Source: JALXCH01 sp964495805
GTDB taxonomy: Bacteria > Calditrichota > Calditrichia > RBG-13-44-9
Assembly (NCBI GenBank): GCA_964495805.1
Contig: CAZBWV010000043.1
Coordinates: 1 to 31,300, forward strand
DNA: 31,300 bases
Direction of reading: 5' to 3'
A program made the position numbers and the translations under genes. Numbering within the stretch: position 1 is the stretch's first letter; each line of letters begins with the position of its first letter. Under the pieces are notes generated by a model. The model did no database searches, was not told where the DNA came from, and saw only the letters and a program-made list of their open reading frames with translations. Of this stretch, positions 14,329 through 22,091 are shown in pieces.

Positions 14329-15315
14329 TTATTCGCCATTGTCCTGGTGATTGGTTTCATTACCTACGTAAATAAAGCGATCGAGTAGGTTGTTGTAGCG
14401 AGTCCAGGAAGTGTGCTGAAGACGATCGTGGCGAATGATTCGTTCCACGGCGTTGAGCGTGGTATCTAATTCGATGAGTTTTTGCAAGGCAATAGCCTCT
14501 CGGGTCATGGGCTTTACCGAAGCATCGGTGGCATCGCGTCCCGATTGACTGACCATCAGGTGAATGATTTGATTTTTAAGCTCTTCCGGGAAGTGTTCGA
14601 TTTCCCGGATTTTTTGTTCCACCTGCAGGACTCCTAAAAGAGCTCGTCCCCATAACCTTCCCCGATCACTGTAATCAATAAATCCATCTTTCTGAAACGT
14701 TTGTTCGGTTCCCAGAGCATACAGGATAATGCCGGTCTTGAGCAGATCGGCGTTTAGTGCGGGATAATGCTGGAGCAACGGTTCGGTGAGATCCAATAGC
14801 ACCACCAGATGTTCCAGCATTCCATACAGGTAGTTATGATGCCATAATTTACCGGAGGGGAGTTTGAGAAACAGTTGTAGTGATTTTTCTTCCGGAAAAA
14901 CCGCCTGAAGAAGCTGGCTTAAATATTCGTCTTCGATGGAATGGTAGTGGTTCAAAAACCGCTGGTACAGCGGTTTAATGGCTTTTTCGCTGCGGGGGAG
15001 TAAGTCTTCTGGTTGAATTTCCCCCTCTCGGGCCACACGAATTTTTTCAATCTGAAGCTGTTTTCGGTCCTGGAAACGCCGTAGCTTCCCTCTGATTTTC
15101 AGAATTTGCCCGATGTGCAAATTCTGGTAAAGCTCCTGAGCATGATTCCACACCACACCGGTCAGACGGCCGGTACGATCACCCACCTCCATCACCAAAT
15201 AAGGGTCACCATCCTGTTTTTGCTTGAGTTCAAGCTTTCGAATGATACAGTAACCCTGAAACGTCTGACCTTCATCAACCTGTTTGAGTCCTGCTGATTT
15301 CATGGCCGTGTCCAT
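14329..15315 (-). CDS. YhaM-like OB-fold/HD-domain protein with the HD dyad lost
   Basis: This 328-residue protein follows the plan of the YhaM 3'-5' exoribonuclease: an OB-fold nucleic-acid-binding domain (about residues 17-98, with PYLVMEVGDRTGRLTGVVW and ILKIRGKLRRFQDRKQLQI), a linker, and an HD-like domain (about 150-300). The first HD helix keeps HHNYLYGMLEH, but the metal-binding HD that YhaM has in its LHDIGK motif is YA here (ILYALGTEQTF), and the downstream HHG is QSG (VSQSGRDATDASVKP). The final Asp remains in KLIELD. Nuclease activity is unlikely; nucleic-acid binding may persist. The start is uncertain: no ribosome site stands before ATG 15315 or 15303. It converges on the pseudo-receiver gene. 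Confidence 0.75.
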   Translation of the reverse strand: MDTAMKSAGLKQVDEGQTFQGYCIIRKLELKQKQDGDPYLVMEVGDRTGRLTGVVWNHAQELYQNLHIGQILKIRGKLRRFQDRKQLQIEKIRVAREGEIQPEDLLPRSEKAIKPLYQRFLNHYHSIEDEYLSQLLQAVFPEEKSLQLFLKLPSGKLWHHNYLYGMLEHLVVLLDLTEPLLQHYPALNADLLKTGIILYALGTEQTFQKDGFIDYSDRGRLWGRALLGVLQVEQKIREIEHFPEELKNQIIHLMVSQSGRDATDASVKPMTREAIALQKLIELDTTLNAVERIIRHDRLQHTSWTRYNNLLDRFIYVGNETNHQDNGE

Positions 15316-15642
15316 TTCATGTGAGAATCATCCGTTGACATACTTTTCAATTAATTGCGAAAGTTTAATAAAACTCATGGAAAAAGTAAAGGGCGATGAT
15401 GGGGATTTTTTAAAAGATTATCGGTCAATAATAAGAACCAACGCGAAAAGGGAAAATCTGTCCGGAATTTGGTTTTCATCATTCACCGGATTTTCCTCCC
15501 ATAAGTGAAAATTTTGCTCGCTTAAATTCCATTCTAATGACGATTTTAAATCCTCTGTCGAAAAAAGAGTAATTTATTGACGAAAAATCGCTCAGTTTAC
15601 AGGCATTCTGAAAATACCACATAGCGAATCCGGTTAAATTTC

Positions 15643-15657
15643 CTTTGTAATACAAAG
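15643..15657. promoter_or_regulatory. Perfect palindrome upstream of the sigma-54 promoter
   Basis: CTTTGTA-A-TACAAAG, 7-bp arms with one central base, ends 32 bp before the -24 element. Its TTGTA/TACAA arms resemble those of the 18-bp sites at 9348, 9417 and 13676, but the spacing is 1 bp instead of 5. Confidence 0.5.
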
Positions 15658-15689
15658 CGTATAAGAAATAGTTGGGCTTCGCTGGATGA

Positions 15690-15705
15690 TGGCACATCGC
15701 TTGCA
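15690..15705 (+). promoter_or_regulatory. Consensus sigma-54 (-24/-12) promoter of the chemotaxis/flagellar operon
   Basis: TGGCACATCGCTTGCA matches TGGCAC-N5-TTGCA at every conserved base, including GG at -24 and GC at -12 with correct spacing. Transcription should start near 15716, about 20 nt before the HEAT gene ATG at 15737, leaving room for the AAGGA ribosome site. Such promoters need an NtrC-type ATPase, and one is encoded at 12267-13634. Confidence 0.88.
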
Positions 15706-15736
15706 TAAATCAATATGACGAAAAAAGGATTTTTAT

Positions 15737-17533
15737 ATGCAGGAAGGGAAAAGGAATTTTTATCTGAAGAATTTGACTCATCCAGATCCACAGGTGCGCA
15801 GGGAGGCCATTCAGAAATTAGGCGAGGAACAAGAACCTTTCTTATTTAAAATCCTGAGCACGTATTTTTCCGATGGGCACCCCGATGTGCGCGAAGCCCT
15901 GTACCAGACATTTGTCAGTGTGCCTCAGCGTTGGGTCGCCGAGATTGTGGTGGATGTGTTGTATTCGCCGCAGGTTTCGGTAAGAAGTCTGGCTATGGAA
16001 ATTCTAAAAACGCTGGGTGCCATTTCTGTTTTTCCGCTGCGCCGGTTGGCTGTGGCCGAAAACCGGGAAATGCGTCGGATTGCGGCGGAATTATTGGGTG
16101 ATATTCCGGATAAACACTCATCCGAAATCCTGCTCAATATGCTGGATGATACGGATGAATATGTGCTGTTCGCGGTGGTGGAAAGCCTTGGTAAACTGCA
16201 CGAAATTCATGCCATTCCGAAGTTAATGGAATTATCCCCGAGGTTTCCCCGATTAAAGCCGGCCATTCTAAATGCACTGGCTACCACGTTTGTGTATTGG
16301 GAGCGTACCATTATTCAAACCGGAATGCCGGAATCCGATCCGGTGCAAATCATGTCTTTCCTTCTTTCCGTGCAGGAATCGGGTATTTCCACTGCATTCA
16401 AGCCAATCCTGGATTTACTGATTTCCGATTCTTCCAGCTTTGGTGAAGAGGCGTTAAAAGCACTGGCCTCCATTTTAAAAAAGAATCCCCATTTTGTCCT
16501 TCCGCAATCCCTGCTTCCGGTGTTGATGGAACAGAAGGATCGTTTTCGCAGTCAGTATTTGCGGGAAATTTTGCTCACCTGCATTTCCTTTATTCCCGGT
16601 AGCGAATCATTCCGTTTTCTGCTCACCGAAACAGAAAGGGACGCATCCGAAACCACCCGACAGGTTCTCAGTGATTTTATTAAACGCTATCCTTCTTTTG
16701 TGATCGCAGAATTTTTTCGTATGAGCGAAGAGCACCGTTTGTTTAGTCTGTACGTGCTGAATAGCGCAAAAATCACGGTGTTCGATAACGACCTGTTTCG
16801 AATTTATGAGGAAAGTAGCAGTCAGCGAGAAAAGGAAGCGATCCTGGAACTCATTTCACGAAGCCGACTTCCCCGCTCGGTTTCCTTCCTGATAAAACAA
16901 CTAAGCAAGGAAGAGAGCTCCCTCCGGGCGCGAATTCTGGAACATTTAACCGAATTCCATGACCCGGAACTCTGGCAAATCTTTCTGAATTACCTTCAGG
17001 ATCAGGATCATTCCGTGCGCGAGATTGCCATGCGAGGGTTGCTCCGTTTCCCGGAGAAAACCGCAGAGTACATTTCATCCCGGTTAAATAGCAACATTCG
17101 CACACAGGTTTCCCCCTGGCTGGATGTGGCATTTGCTTTGCCCATCCCCTATGCGGAAAAAATTCTCTTAAAATGGCTGAAAAGAGAAAATCCAGAACGA
17201 CTCTCTTTGCTCAAAGAACATTTTAAAGCCAGCGAAAAGGTTAAAGAATGGTTTGTTTTGGGGCAATTAATTTTGCGAATGCCGGAACTGGAGAAAAAAA
17301 TCGTCCCGAAAATTAAGAAAAAGCCCATGGTCTATTTCCTGGATGAACAAACCAGAGAATTCTGGAAGAACCTATCGACAGAAGATAAAAAGAGGCTTCG
17401 TGAGGTGCTGCGTCCATTCTGGTCTGCGACTCTGGATGAACAGTTAGGGAACCCTCCGATTTTTACCGGAAGCGAGTTAGGTGAAAGAAGTGAGACATTT
17501 CGCGTTCCCGAAGGACAGGTGATGGTTCAGTAA
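15737..17533 (+). CDS. HEAT-repeat protein, first gene of the flagellar operon
   Basis: This is a 598-residue all-helical protein without signal peptide or membrane segments. The N-terminal 200 residues show HEAT/PBS-type repeats of about 32 residues (DPQVRREAIQKLGE, HPDVREALYQTFVS, SVRSLAMEILKTLG, NREMRRIAAELLGDI, DEYVLFAVVESLGKL), and another clear unit occurs near 420 (DHSVREIAMRGLLRF). The rest is likely divergent repeats. HEAT solenoids bind partner proteins and carry no enzyme activity of their own. Because it leads an operon with CheR, CheY, two HDOD proteins and flagellar rod genes, it may be a scaffold for signalling or flagellar placement; this is inference. It starts at ATG 15737 behind AAGGA and about 20 nt after the sigma-54 start site. 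Confidence 0.9.
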   Translation: MQEGKRNFYLKNLTHPDPQVRREAIQKLGEEQEPFLFKILSTYFSDGHPDVREALYQTFVSVPQRWVAEIVVDVLYSPQVSVRSLAMEILKTLGAISVFPLRRLAVAENREMRRIAAELLGDIPDKHSSEILLNMLDDTDEYVLFAVVESLGKLHEIHAIPKLMELSPRFPRLKPAILNALATTFVYWERTIIQTGMPESDPVQIMSFLLSVQESGISTAFKPILDLLISDSSSFGEEALKALASILKKNPHFVLPQSLLPVLMEQKDRFRSQYLREILLTCISFIPGSESFRFLLTETERDASETTRQVLSDFIKRYPSFVIAEFFRMSEEHRLFSLYVLNSAKITVFDNDLFRIYEESSSQREKEAILELISRSRLPRSVSFLIKQLSKEESSLRARILEHLTEFHDPELWQIFLNYLQDQDHSVREIAMRGLLRFPEKTAEYISSRLNSNIRTQVSPWLDVAFALPIPYAEKILLKWLKRENPERLSLLKEHFKASEKVKEWFVLGQLILRMPELEKKIVPKIKKKPMVYFLDEQTREFWKNLSTEDKKRLREVLRPFWSATLDEQLGNPPIFTGSELGERSETFRVPEGQVMVQ

Positions 17534-17559
17534 AAGATGAAAATGGTGAGGTGCATGCA

Positions 17560-18441
17560 ATGGCATTGCCGCAAGATGTGCAACGAAGAATTTATGGAAT
17601 CGAAAATCTGGCAACCTTGCCCAATATTGCTACGGAAATCATGGAAATGATTCGCCGTAGCAGTACCAGTATGCGAGAAATTGCCCGGGTAATTGAAAAG
17701 GATGCCAGTATTACTGCGAAAATAATTAAAGTATCTAACTCCCCGTTGTGGGGATTTCAGGGACGAATTGATAATGTACAAAGAGCGCTGGTGCTTTTGG
17801 GTTTAAAGCAAGTTACCAATATTGTGATTGCAGTAAGTTTGTACAGCACTTTCTCCAAACTGAAACCCAATCCTTATTTCGATCGGGAGAAATTCTGGCT
17901 GCATTCGGCCGGTACCGGACAGATAGCCCGGGCATTCTCCAAGAAACTGGGATTGAATTTTCACGGAGAAGATTTTGTCGCTGCATTAATCCACGATATC
18001 GGAAAAATGGTATTGGATCAGTTTTTTAGTGATAAGTTCCAGCACATCCTGGAGTATGCTCACGAAACCGGACGAGAAGTAGTAAAAGTGGAGCGAGAAG
18101 TTCTTGGCTGCACCCATGCAGATATCGGCGGATGGTTGCTGAAGCACTGGAATTTCCCGGAAACCATTGTCCAGGCAGTTCAATGGCATCATAGCCCATC
18201 ACGGGCACATTCCCATAAAGAGCTGGCTGCTATCATTCATCTTTCCGAAATCCTGTGCGAGTTGTGGGGGATCGGCTTCGATGAGGACATCAAAGCCATG
18301 AATGTGAGCCAAAACGAAGGCTGGCGAATCCTGAAAAATCATAGTCCGAAACTGGTTCATCTGGACGTGGAGCGGTTCGTCCTGGATCTGTATCTGGAAA
18401 TCGAAAAAGCGAAACTATTTATTCAATTGATAGGGGATTAA
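17560..18441 (+). CDS. HDOD-domain signalling protein (first copy)
   Basis: This 293-residue protein is an HDOD domain along most of its length: NLATLPNIATEIMEMIRRSS, VIEKDASITAKIIKVSNSPLWG, VQRALVLLGLKQVTNIVIAVSL and the HD-like motif ALIHDIGKMVLDQFF, followed by HADIGGWLLKHWNFPE and VQWHHSPSRAH. HDOD proteins are non-phosphodiesterase relatives of HD domains that take part in two-component, chemotaxis and c-di-GMP signalling; here the HD dyad and the HH pair are kept, so metal binding is possible. I chose ATG 17560, 8 nt after GGTGAGG; a GTG at 17551 in frame is the alternative. It starts 26 bp after the HEAT gene. A second HDOD gene lies at 20643. Confidence 0.9.
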   Translation: MALPQDVQRRIYGIENLATLPNIATEIMEMIRRSSTSMREIARVIEKDASITAKIIKVSNSPLWGFQGRIDNVQRALVLLGLKQVTNIVIAVSLYSTFSKLKPNPYFDREKFWLHSAGTGQIARAFSKKLGLNFHGEDFVAALIHDIGKMVLDQFFSDKFQHILEYAHETGREVVKVEREVLGCTHADIGGWLLKHWNFPETIVQAVQWHHSPSRAHSHKELAAIIHLSEILCELWGIGFDEDIKAMNVSQNEGWRILKNHSPKLVHLDVERFVLDLYLEIEKAKLFIQLIGD

Positions 18442-18445
18442 CCGG

Positions 18446-19345
18446 ATGGGTAATAGCATGAACACAGGACAAAAAATATCCTCCCCGGCCACGATAGATC
18501 GTTCCAGCGCGCTGGTCCTGGATAACGAAACCTTTGAAAAATTGAAACAGTTTATTTACCAGCGAAGTGGCATCTATCTGACGGAAAATAAACGAAAATT
18601 TGTTGAAACTCGCTTAAACAAACGTTTGTCATCCCTCTCGTTAGGAAGTTTTTCGGAGTACCTCTCCTATTTAGGTAACATGGGTCAGCAAACCAAAGAA
18701 ATCGACAAATTGATGAATCTGGTGACCATTACCGAAACCAATTTTTTCCGGGATCAAGCTCAATTGAATGCACTGGTAGAAGTGGTATTGCCTCAGATAA
18801 TAAAAATCAAATCCGACAACGATAAAATCCGCATTCTGAGCGTGGGTTGCTCCACGGGTGAGGAGGTGTACTCCATAGCCATGCTTATCGATCATTATTT
18901 TGCCAATCTTTTATCCGAAAATCGGATTGAAATTATTGGCACCGATATCAACCATCAAGCTCTACAAACAGCTTATCAGGGAACTTATCGGAGCTTTTCG
19001 TTGCGAGGTGTACCGCAAGAATATCTTAACAAACATTTCCAACAAAAGGGCGATCTTTTTGTGATAAATACCCAACTTCGAAAATATGTTCAGTTCCGTC
19101 ATATCAGCCTGATTGATTCCACAGCGATGATGGCATTGGGCAAATTCGATGTCATCTTTTGTCGGAACGTTCTCATTTTCTTCGATCGATTGGCCCGGGA
19201 AAAATCGGTGTTAATTTTAAGCGACATGCTTAATCCGGGTGGATATTTATTTGTCGGCCAGGCAGAAACCCTGCACGGGTTGAACCATTCTCTGGACCTG
19301 GTATTGTTCCGTCAAACTATGGGTTACAAAAAATCACACAGCTAA
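18446..19345 (+). CDS. cheR: Chemotaxis protein methyltransferase CheR
   Basis: CheR uses S-adenosylmethionine to methylate glutamates on chemoreceptors. The 299-residue protein has the helical N-domain (FEKLKQFIYQRSGIYLTENK), the SAM site SVGCSTGEEVYSIAM at about 132-146, the ITETNFFRD loop before it, and the C-terminal CRNVLIFFD and NPGGYLFVGQAETL motifs. A disordered N-terminal extension of about 25 residues precedes the domain. The start ATG 18446 lies 4 bp after the HDOD stop; a second ATG at 18458 is possible. CheA, CheW, CheB and receptors are not in this window, so they must be elsewhere. Confidence 0.96.
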   Translation: MGNSMNTGQKISSPATIDRSSALVLDNETFEKLKQFIYQRSGIYLTENKRKFVETRLNKRLSSLSLGSFSEYLSYLGNMGQQTKEIDKLMNLVTITETNFFRDQAQLNALVEVVLPQIIKIKSDNDKIRILSVGCSTGEEVYSIAMLIDHYFANLLSENRIEIIGTDINHQALQTAYQGTYRSFSLRGVPQEYLNKHFQQKGDLFVINTQLRKYVQFRHISLIDSTAMMALGKFDVIFCRNVLIFFDRLAREKSVLILSDMLNPGGYLFVGQAETLHGLNHSLDLVLFRQTMGYKKSHS

Positions 19346-19361
19346 ACGAAGGAGGGGAGAG

Positions 19362-19742
19362 ATGGATAAGTCGATAAAAATTCTCATTGTAGATGACTCC
19401 ATGACCATGAGGCGAATTATTGCCAATACGTTGAAAAATATTGGTTTCGATACGATTGTGGAAGCGGAAGATGGCAGGGATGCCTTCGCTAAACTGTATG
19501 CGGAATCACCGGATTTTATTATTACCGATTGGAATATGCCCAACATGAGCGGACTGGAATTTGTAAAAGCTGTCCGTAACGATAAAAAGTACGGAAACAT
19601 TCCCATTCTGATGGTTACCACACGGGGAATGAAGCAGGATATTTTAGAAGCGCTTAAGGCAAGGGTAAATTCATACATTATTAAACCGTTTACCCCTCAG
19701 GTAATGAAGGAAAAAATCGAACAGATTCTGGGAAGGAATTAG
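19362..19742 (+). CDS. cheY: Chemotaxis response regulator CheY
   Basis: This 126-residue single receiver domain has every catalytic position: acidic pair D11/D12, acceptor D56 (FIITDWNMP), T86 (LMVTTRG) and K108 (IIKPF). The DWNMP motif and NMSGLEFVKAVR are typical of CheY that binds the flagellar switch (FliM), rather than of DNA-binding regulators. GGAGGGGAG precedes the ATG. Placement between cheR and flagellar genes supports the chemotaxis assignment. Contrast with the degenerate receiver at 13898. Confidence 0.95.
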   Translation: MDKSIKILIVDDSMTMRRIIANTLKNIGFDTIVEAEDGRDAFAKLYAESPDFIITDWNMPNMSGLEFVKAVRNDKKYGNIPILMVTTRGMKQDILEALKARVNSYIIKPFTPQVMKEKIEQILGRN

Positions 19743-19750
19743 CGGGTCAG

Positions 19751-20050
19751 ATGCAGAATCGGCAGGAAAATGGAGCGAATACTCGATTCTCGGCAGTGGC
19801 GCTGAAATATCGGGTGCAGGAGGATGAAGCACCAAAAGTGGTAGCGAAAGGGGAAGGACACATAGCGCGCAAAATTGTGGCGCTGGCTAAAGAATCCGAC
19901 GTTCCGGTAATCCGGGATGAGAAATTGGCGGAAGCACTATCTCAGGTGGAAATTCAATTTCCCATCCCCGTGGAAGCATTTCAGGCAGTGGCAGAAATTT
20001 ACGCATTTTTGGTGGAATTGGATGAAAAATATGCGCAGAGAATTTATTAA
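19751..20050 (+). CDS. Stand-alone FlhB C-terminal-domain protein (FlhX type)
   Basis: These 99 residues match the cytoplasmic C-terminal domain of FlhB, the export-gate specificity switch: FSAVALKYRVQEDEAPKVVAKGEGHIA, then IVALAKESDVPVIRDEKLAEAL and IPVEAFQAVAEIYAFL. There are no membrane helices. The self-cleavage motif NPTH is NTRF here (residues 10-13), so it cannot autocleave; as with FlhX of Helicobacter or YlqH of Bacillus, it resembles the mature cleaved fragment. It may substitute for, or compete with, the FlhB tail in the export apparatus. It starts 8 bp after cheY and overlaps the next gene by 29 bp. Confidence 0.88.
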   Translation: MQNRQENGANTRFSAVALKYRVQEDEAPKVVAKGEGHIARKIVALAKESDVPVIRDEKLAEALSQVEIQFPIPVEAFQAVAEIYAFLVELDEKYAQRIY

Positions 20051-20630
20051 CATATTAAGCGTGTTGTTGCTGGGACTCCTGGGAGGTTGTGGCTCCAGCA
20101 CGGTGAAAATTGCGAAAAATCCTCAACCGCTGGGGGTGGTTCCATTCGTCACCGACAATGTGGCAGGTAATGCTCAGGAGCTCAATCGGGATTTACGGGA
20201 AGCATTGGAGGGGAGCGGAAGGTTTGTGGTAGTCCCCATGGATACGGTGCCCGGCGTATGGGATGAGCAGCGCATCAAGGCACTCCCTTCCGGCGATGTA
20301 AAATGGATTCTCACCGGAAAATTTGAACTGGAAGCACAAACTACGGGCCGCGGGACGTACTTCCCGTTTATCATGTTTAAACCGTATGTAGCCATTCGAG
20401 TCCAGGCTCAATATCGGTTGTATAATCGGGAGAAAAATAACTGGGCAGAAATTGGGCGGGTGGATGCCACCGCAAAGCGGGTAAACGATTTACAATTTTT
20501 CGAAGTGGACCCCTCCGATCCGGATCTGCAATTGGATGCCCGGGACCGGCAACTGCTACGCGAAAAAGCGTACCGAGAACTGTTTGCCAGATTGGTGGAG
20601 AAGGTCTCGTCAAAGATGAAAATAAAATAA
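20022..20630 (+). CDS. Predicted lipoprotein in the flagellar operon
   Basis: The first 23 residues form a lipoprotein signal: basic MKNMRRE, a hydrophobic stretch and the lipobox LGGC with C23. The mature part (about 180 residues) starts GSSTVKIAKNPQPLGVVPF and alternates short strands and helices, with REALEGSGRFVVVPMDTV in the style of CsgG/TolB-N-like periplasmic folds. I do not recognise a named family. I start it at ATG 20022, with GGTGG 5 nt before; ATG 20031 also fits, and the long open frame upstream is a shadow of the FlhX gene. It lies inside the flagellar operon, so a periplasmic or outer-membrane role in basal-body assembly is plausible, especially as FlgH in this operon has no lipid anchor. 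Confidence 0.82.
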   Translation: MKNMRREFINILSVLLLGLLGGCGSSTVKIAKNPQPLGVVPFVTDNVAGNAQELNRDLREALEGSGRFVVVPMDTVPGVWDEQRIKALPSGDVKWILTGKFELEAQTTGRGTYFPFIMFKPYVAIRVQAQYRLYNREKNNWAEIGRVDATAKRVNDLQFFEVDPSDPDLQLDARDRQLLREKAYRELFARLVEKVSSKMKIK

Positions 20631-20642
20631 TCCTGGAAAGAT

Positions 20643-21557
20643 ATGGAAAAACGAGAATACTTCATATCGGAACTGGAAGGGATTAAAGAAGTCCCCACAC
20701 TTCCGCAGATTGCTTTCAAATTAATTGCCCTGCTGAGCGATACAAATTCCTCCATGCGGGAAATTAGTGATTTGATTCAGGATGACCCGCCCCTGGTGGC
20801 AAAAATTCTTCGGATTGTGAACAGCGGATATTACCACATCCGCAACGAAGTAAAAAGCATCCGGCAAGCTGTGGTGTTGCTGGGAATGGAGGAAATTCGA
20901 AACCTGATTTTTGCTTTGAGTGTGTTCAGCACTTTTTACTATATTAAAGGCAATAAATATTTCGATTTCATGAAATTCTGGAAACATTCCGCTGCAACGG
21001 GTAAAGTGACCATGGTAATTGCCAACTACCTGGGTCTCCCCCATGCTTCCGACGCATTTATTCATGGCTTACTTCACGACTTCGGGCGATTAACGTTACA
21101 GCTTTATTTTCGGGATGAGTACGAAAAAGTGTTTGAGTACGGAATTGAAAAAGGCGTTCCCCTGTATCAGGCAGAACTGGAAGTAATGGAATTTGGACAT
21201 GATGAAGCAGGTGCCTGGCTGGCCCAGAAGTGGAACCTCCCCTCGGATTTAACCGAAACCATCCTGAAACATCACAAAATTACCCCGGACGAGGTGGAGA
21301 AGATGCTAATTCCCTCTCTGGTTTATGTGGCGGATTGTATCACCAACATCTGGGGGGTGGGAATTGAACCGTTACCGCGTTTAAAATCCCTGGAGGAAGA
21401 TGAAATCTGGTTAAAGCTTCAGGAGATTTATCCCAAATTAAAAACCTTTCCTCTGGAAGAGATGACTCGCATCTTTGATATGCATCTGGAAGAGGCAGAA
21501 TTATTTGCCGAACAAATTTCCCAATACCATCGCCTGGCGGAGGATACATCAGCATGA
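20643..21557 (+). CDS. HDOD-domain signalling protein (second copy)
   Basis: This 304-residue protein is a paralogue of the HDOD protein at 17560, with the same blocks: VPTLPQIAFKLIALL, IQDDPPLVAKILRIVNSGYY, IRQAVVLLGMEEIRNLIFALSV, the HD-like motif GLLHDFGRLTLQLYF, then HDEAGAWLAQKWNLP. The HD dyad is kept but the LHDIGK form is DFGR, and the later pair is KHHK. The two copies share layout and many positions, suggesting an old duplication within the operon. It begins 12 bp after the lipoprotein and ends with an ATGA overlap to the GAF gene. The role is inferred to be protein-protein signalling, not catalysis. Confidence 0.9.
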   Translation: MEKREYFISELEGIKEVPTLPQIAFKLIALLSDTNSSMREISDLIQDDPPLVAKILRIVNSGYYHIRNEVKSIRQAVVLLGMEEIRNLIFALSVFSTFYYIKGNKYFDFMKFWKHSAATGKVTMVIANYLGLPHASDAFIHGLLHDFGRLTLQLYFRDEYEKVFEYGIEKGVPLYQAELEVMEFGHDEAGAWLAQKWNLPSDLTETILKHHKITPDEVEKMLIPSLVYVADCITNIWGVGIEPLPRLKSLEEDEIWLKLQEIYPKLKTFPLEEMTRIFDMHLEEAELFAEQISQYHRLAEDTSA

Positions 21558-22090
21558 AGAAAGATGTCAAACTGAAAAACTTAATTGCATCGTTGTACGA
21601 TTTTAGCAATCTGGTAAAACAACCGGCTGGTGAGTTAAGTGCCGATCTGGAAAAAGCCCGATTGTTTCTGAAACGAATTCTGGAAATGAATCTGTTCTCG
21701 GTATTTATGCACGATTATCTGGAGAACAAACTCATGCCGGTTTTTAGTTACGGAGAACCATACAACCTGGTGGATGCGGTTAATTTCCGATTGGGAAAAG
21801 GAGCCACGGGCTGGTGCTTTGCTCATCGAAAACCCCTGTTGATAAAAAAAATGCACCGTAAAAACAGTTTTGGGCGCTTTTTTGTTAACTCTTTTCTGGC
21901 TGTTCCGATTATTATCAATGGTGAAGCAATTGGGGCTGTGGTAACAGGATGTTTTGAAGAAGGTGCTTATAGCGACGGTGACCGGTTCTTAATGGAAATG
22001 ATTGCTCCCTACGTCGGTTTGCTGCTGGTTCGGGAGCATCTGGAAAGTATGGAAAAGGAATCTTTACCGGAAAGCGAAAGGATTCGTTAA
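21554..22090 (+). CDS. GAF-domain protein
   Basis: This 178-residue protein is essentially one GAF-like sensory domain (about residues 20-160): ILEMNLFSVFMHDYLENKL, VNFRLGKGATGWCFAHRKPL, the SFLAVPIIINGEAIGAVV core strand and YSDGDRFLMEMIAPYVGLLL. GAF domains bind small ligands such as cyclic nucleotides or act as dimerisation modules; the ligand here is unknown. It is translationally coupled to the HDOD gene (overlapping ATGA at 21554), so the two products probably work together. It ends 1 bp before flgF. Confidence 0.8.
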   Translation: MKKDVKLKNLIASLYDFSNLVKQPAGELSADLEKARLFLKRILEMNLFSVFMHDYLENKLMPVFSYGEPYNLVDAVNFRLGKGATGWCFAHRKPLLIKKMHRKNSFGRFFVNSFLAVPIIINGEAIGAVVTGCFEEGAYSDGDRFLMEMIAPYVGLLLVREHLESMEKESLPESERIR

Positions 22091-22091
22091 C

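Larger units (their letters stand above)
15316..15736. other. Divergent regulatory region (421 bp)
   Basis: I find no convincing gene here. It separates the minus-strand YhaM-like gene from the plus-strand HEAT/flagellar operon. The right end holds a palindrome (15643-15657) and a sigma-54 promoter (15690-15705). The AT-rich left part would have to carry the YhaM-like gene's promoter and probably enhancer sites for the NtrC activator; I could not pick any with confidence. Confidence 0.6.

Noticed and set aside
15418..15426. Sigma-28-like -10 (GACCGATAA on the minus strand)
   Set aside because: No TAAA -35 box lies at the right distance, and the gene it would serve is not a flagellar gene.
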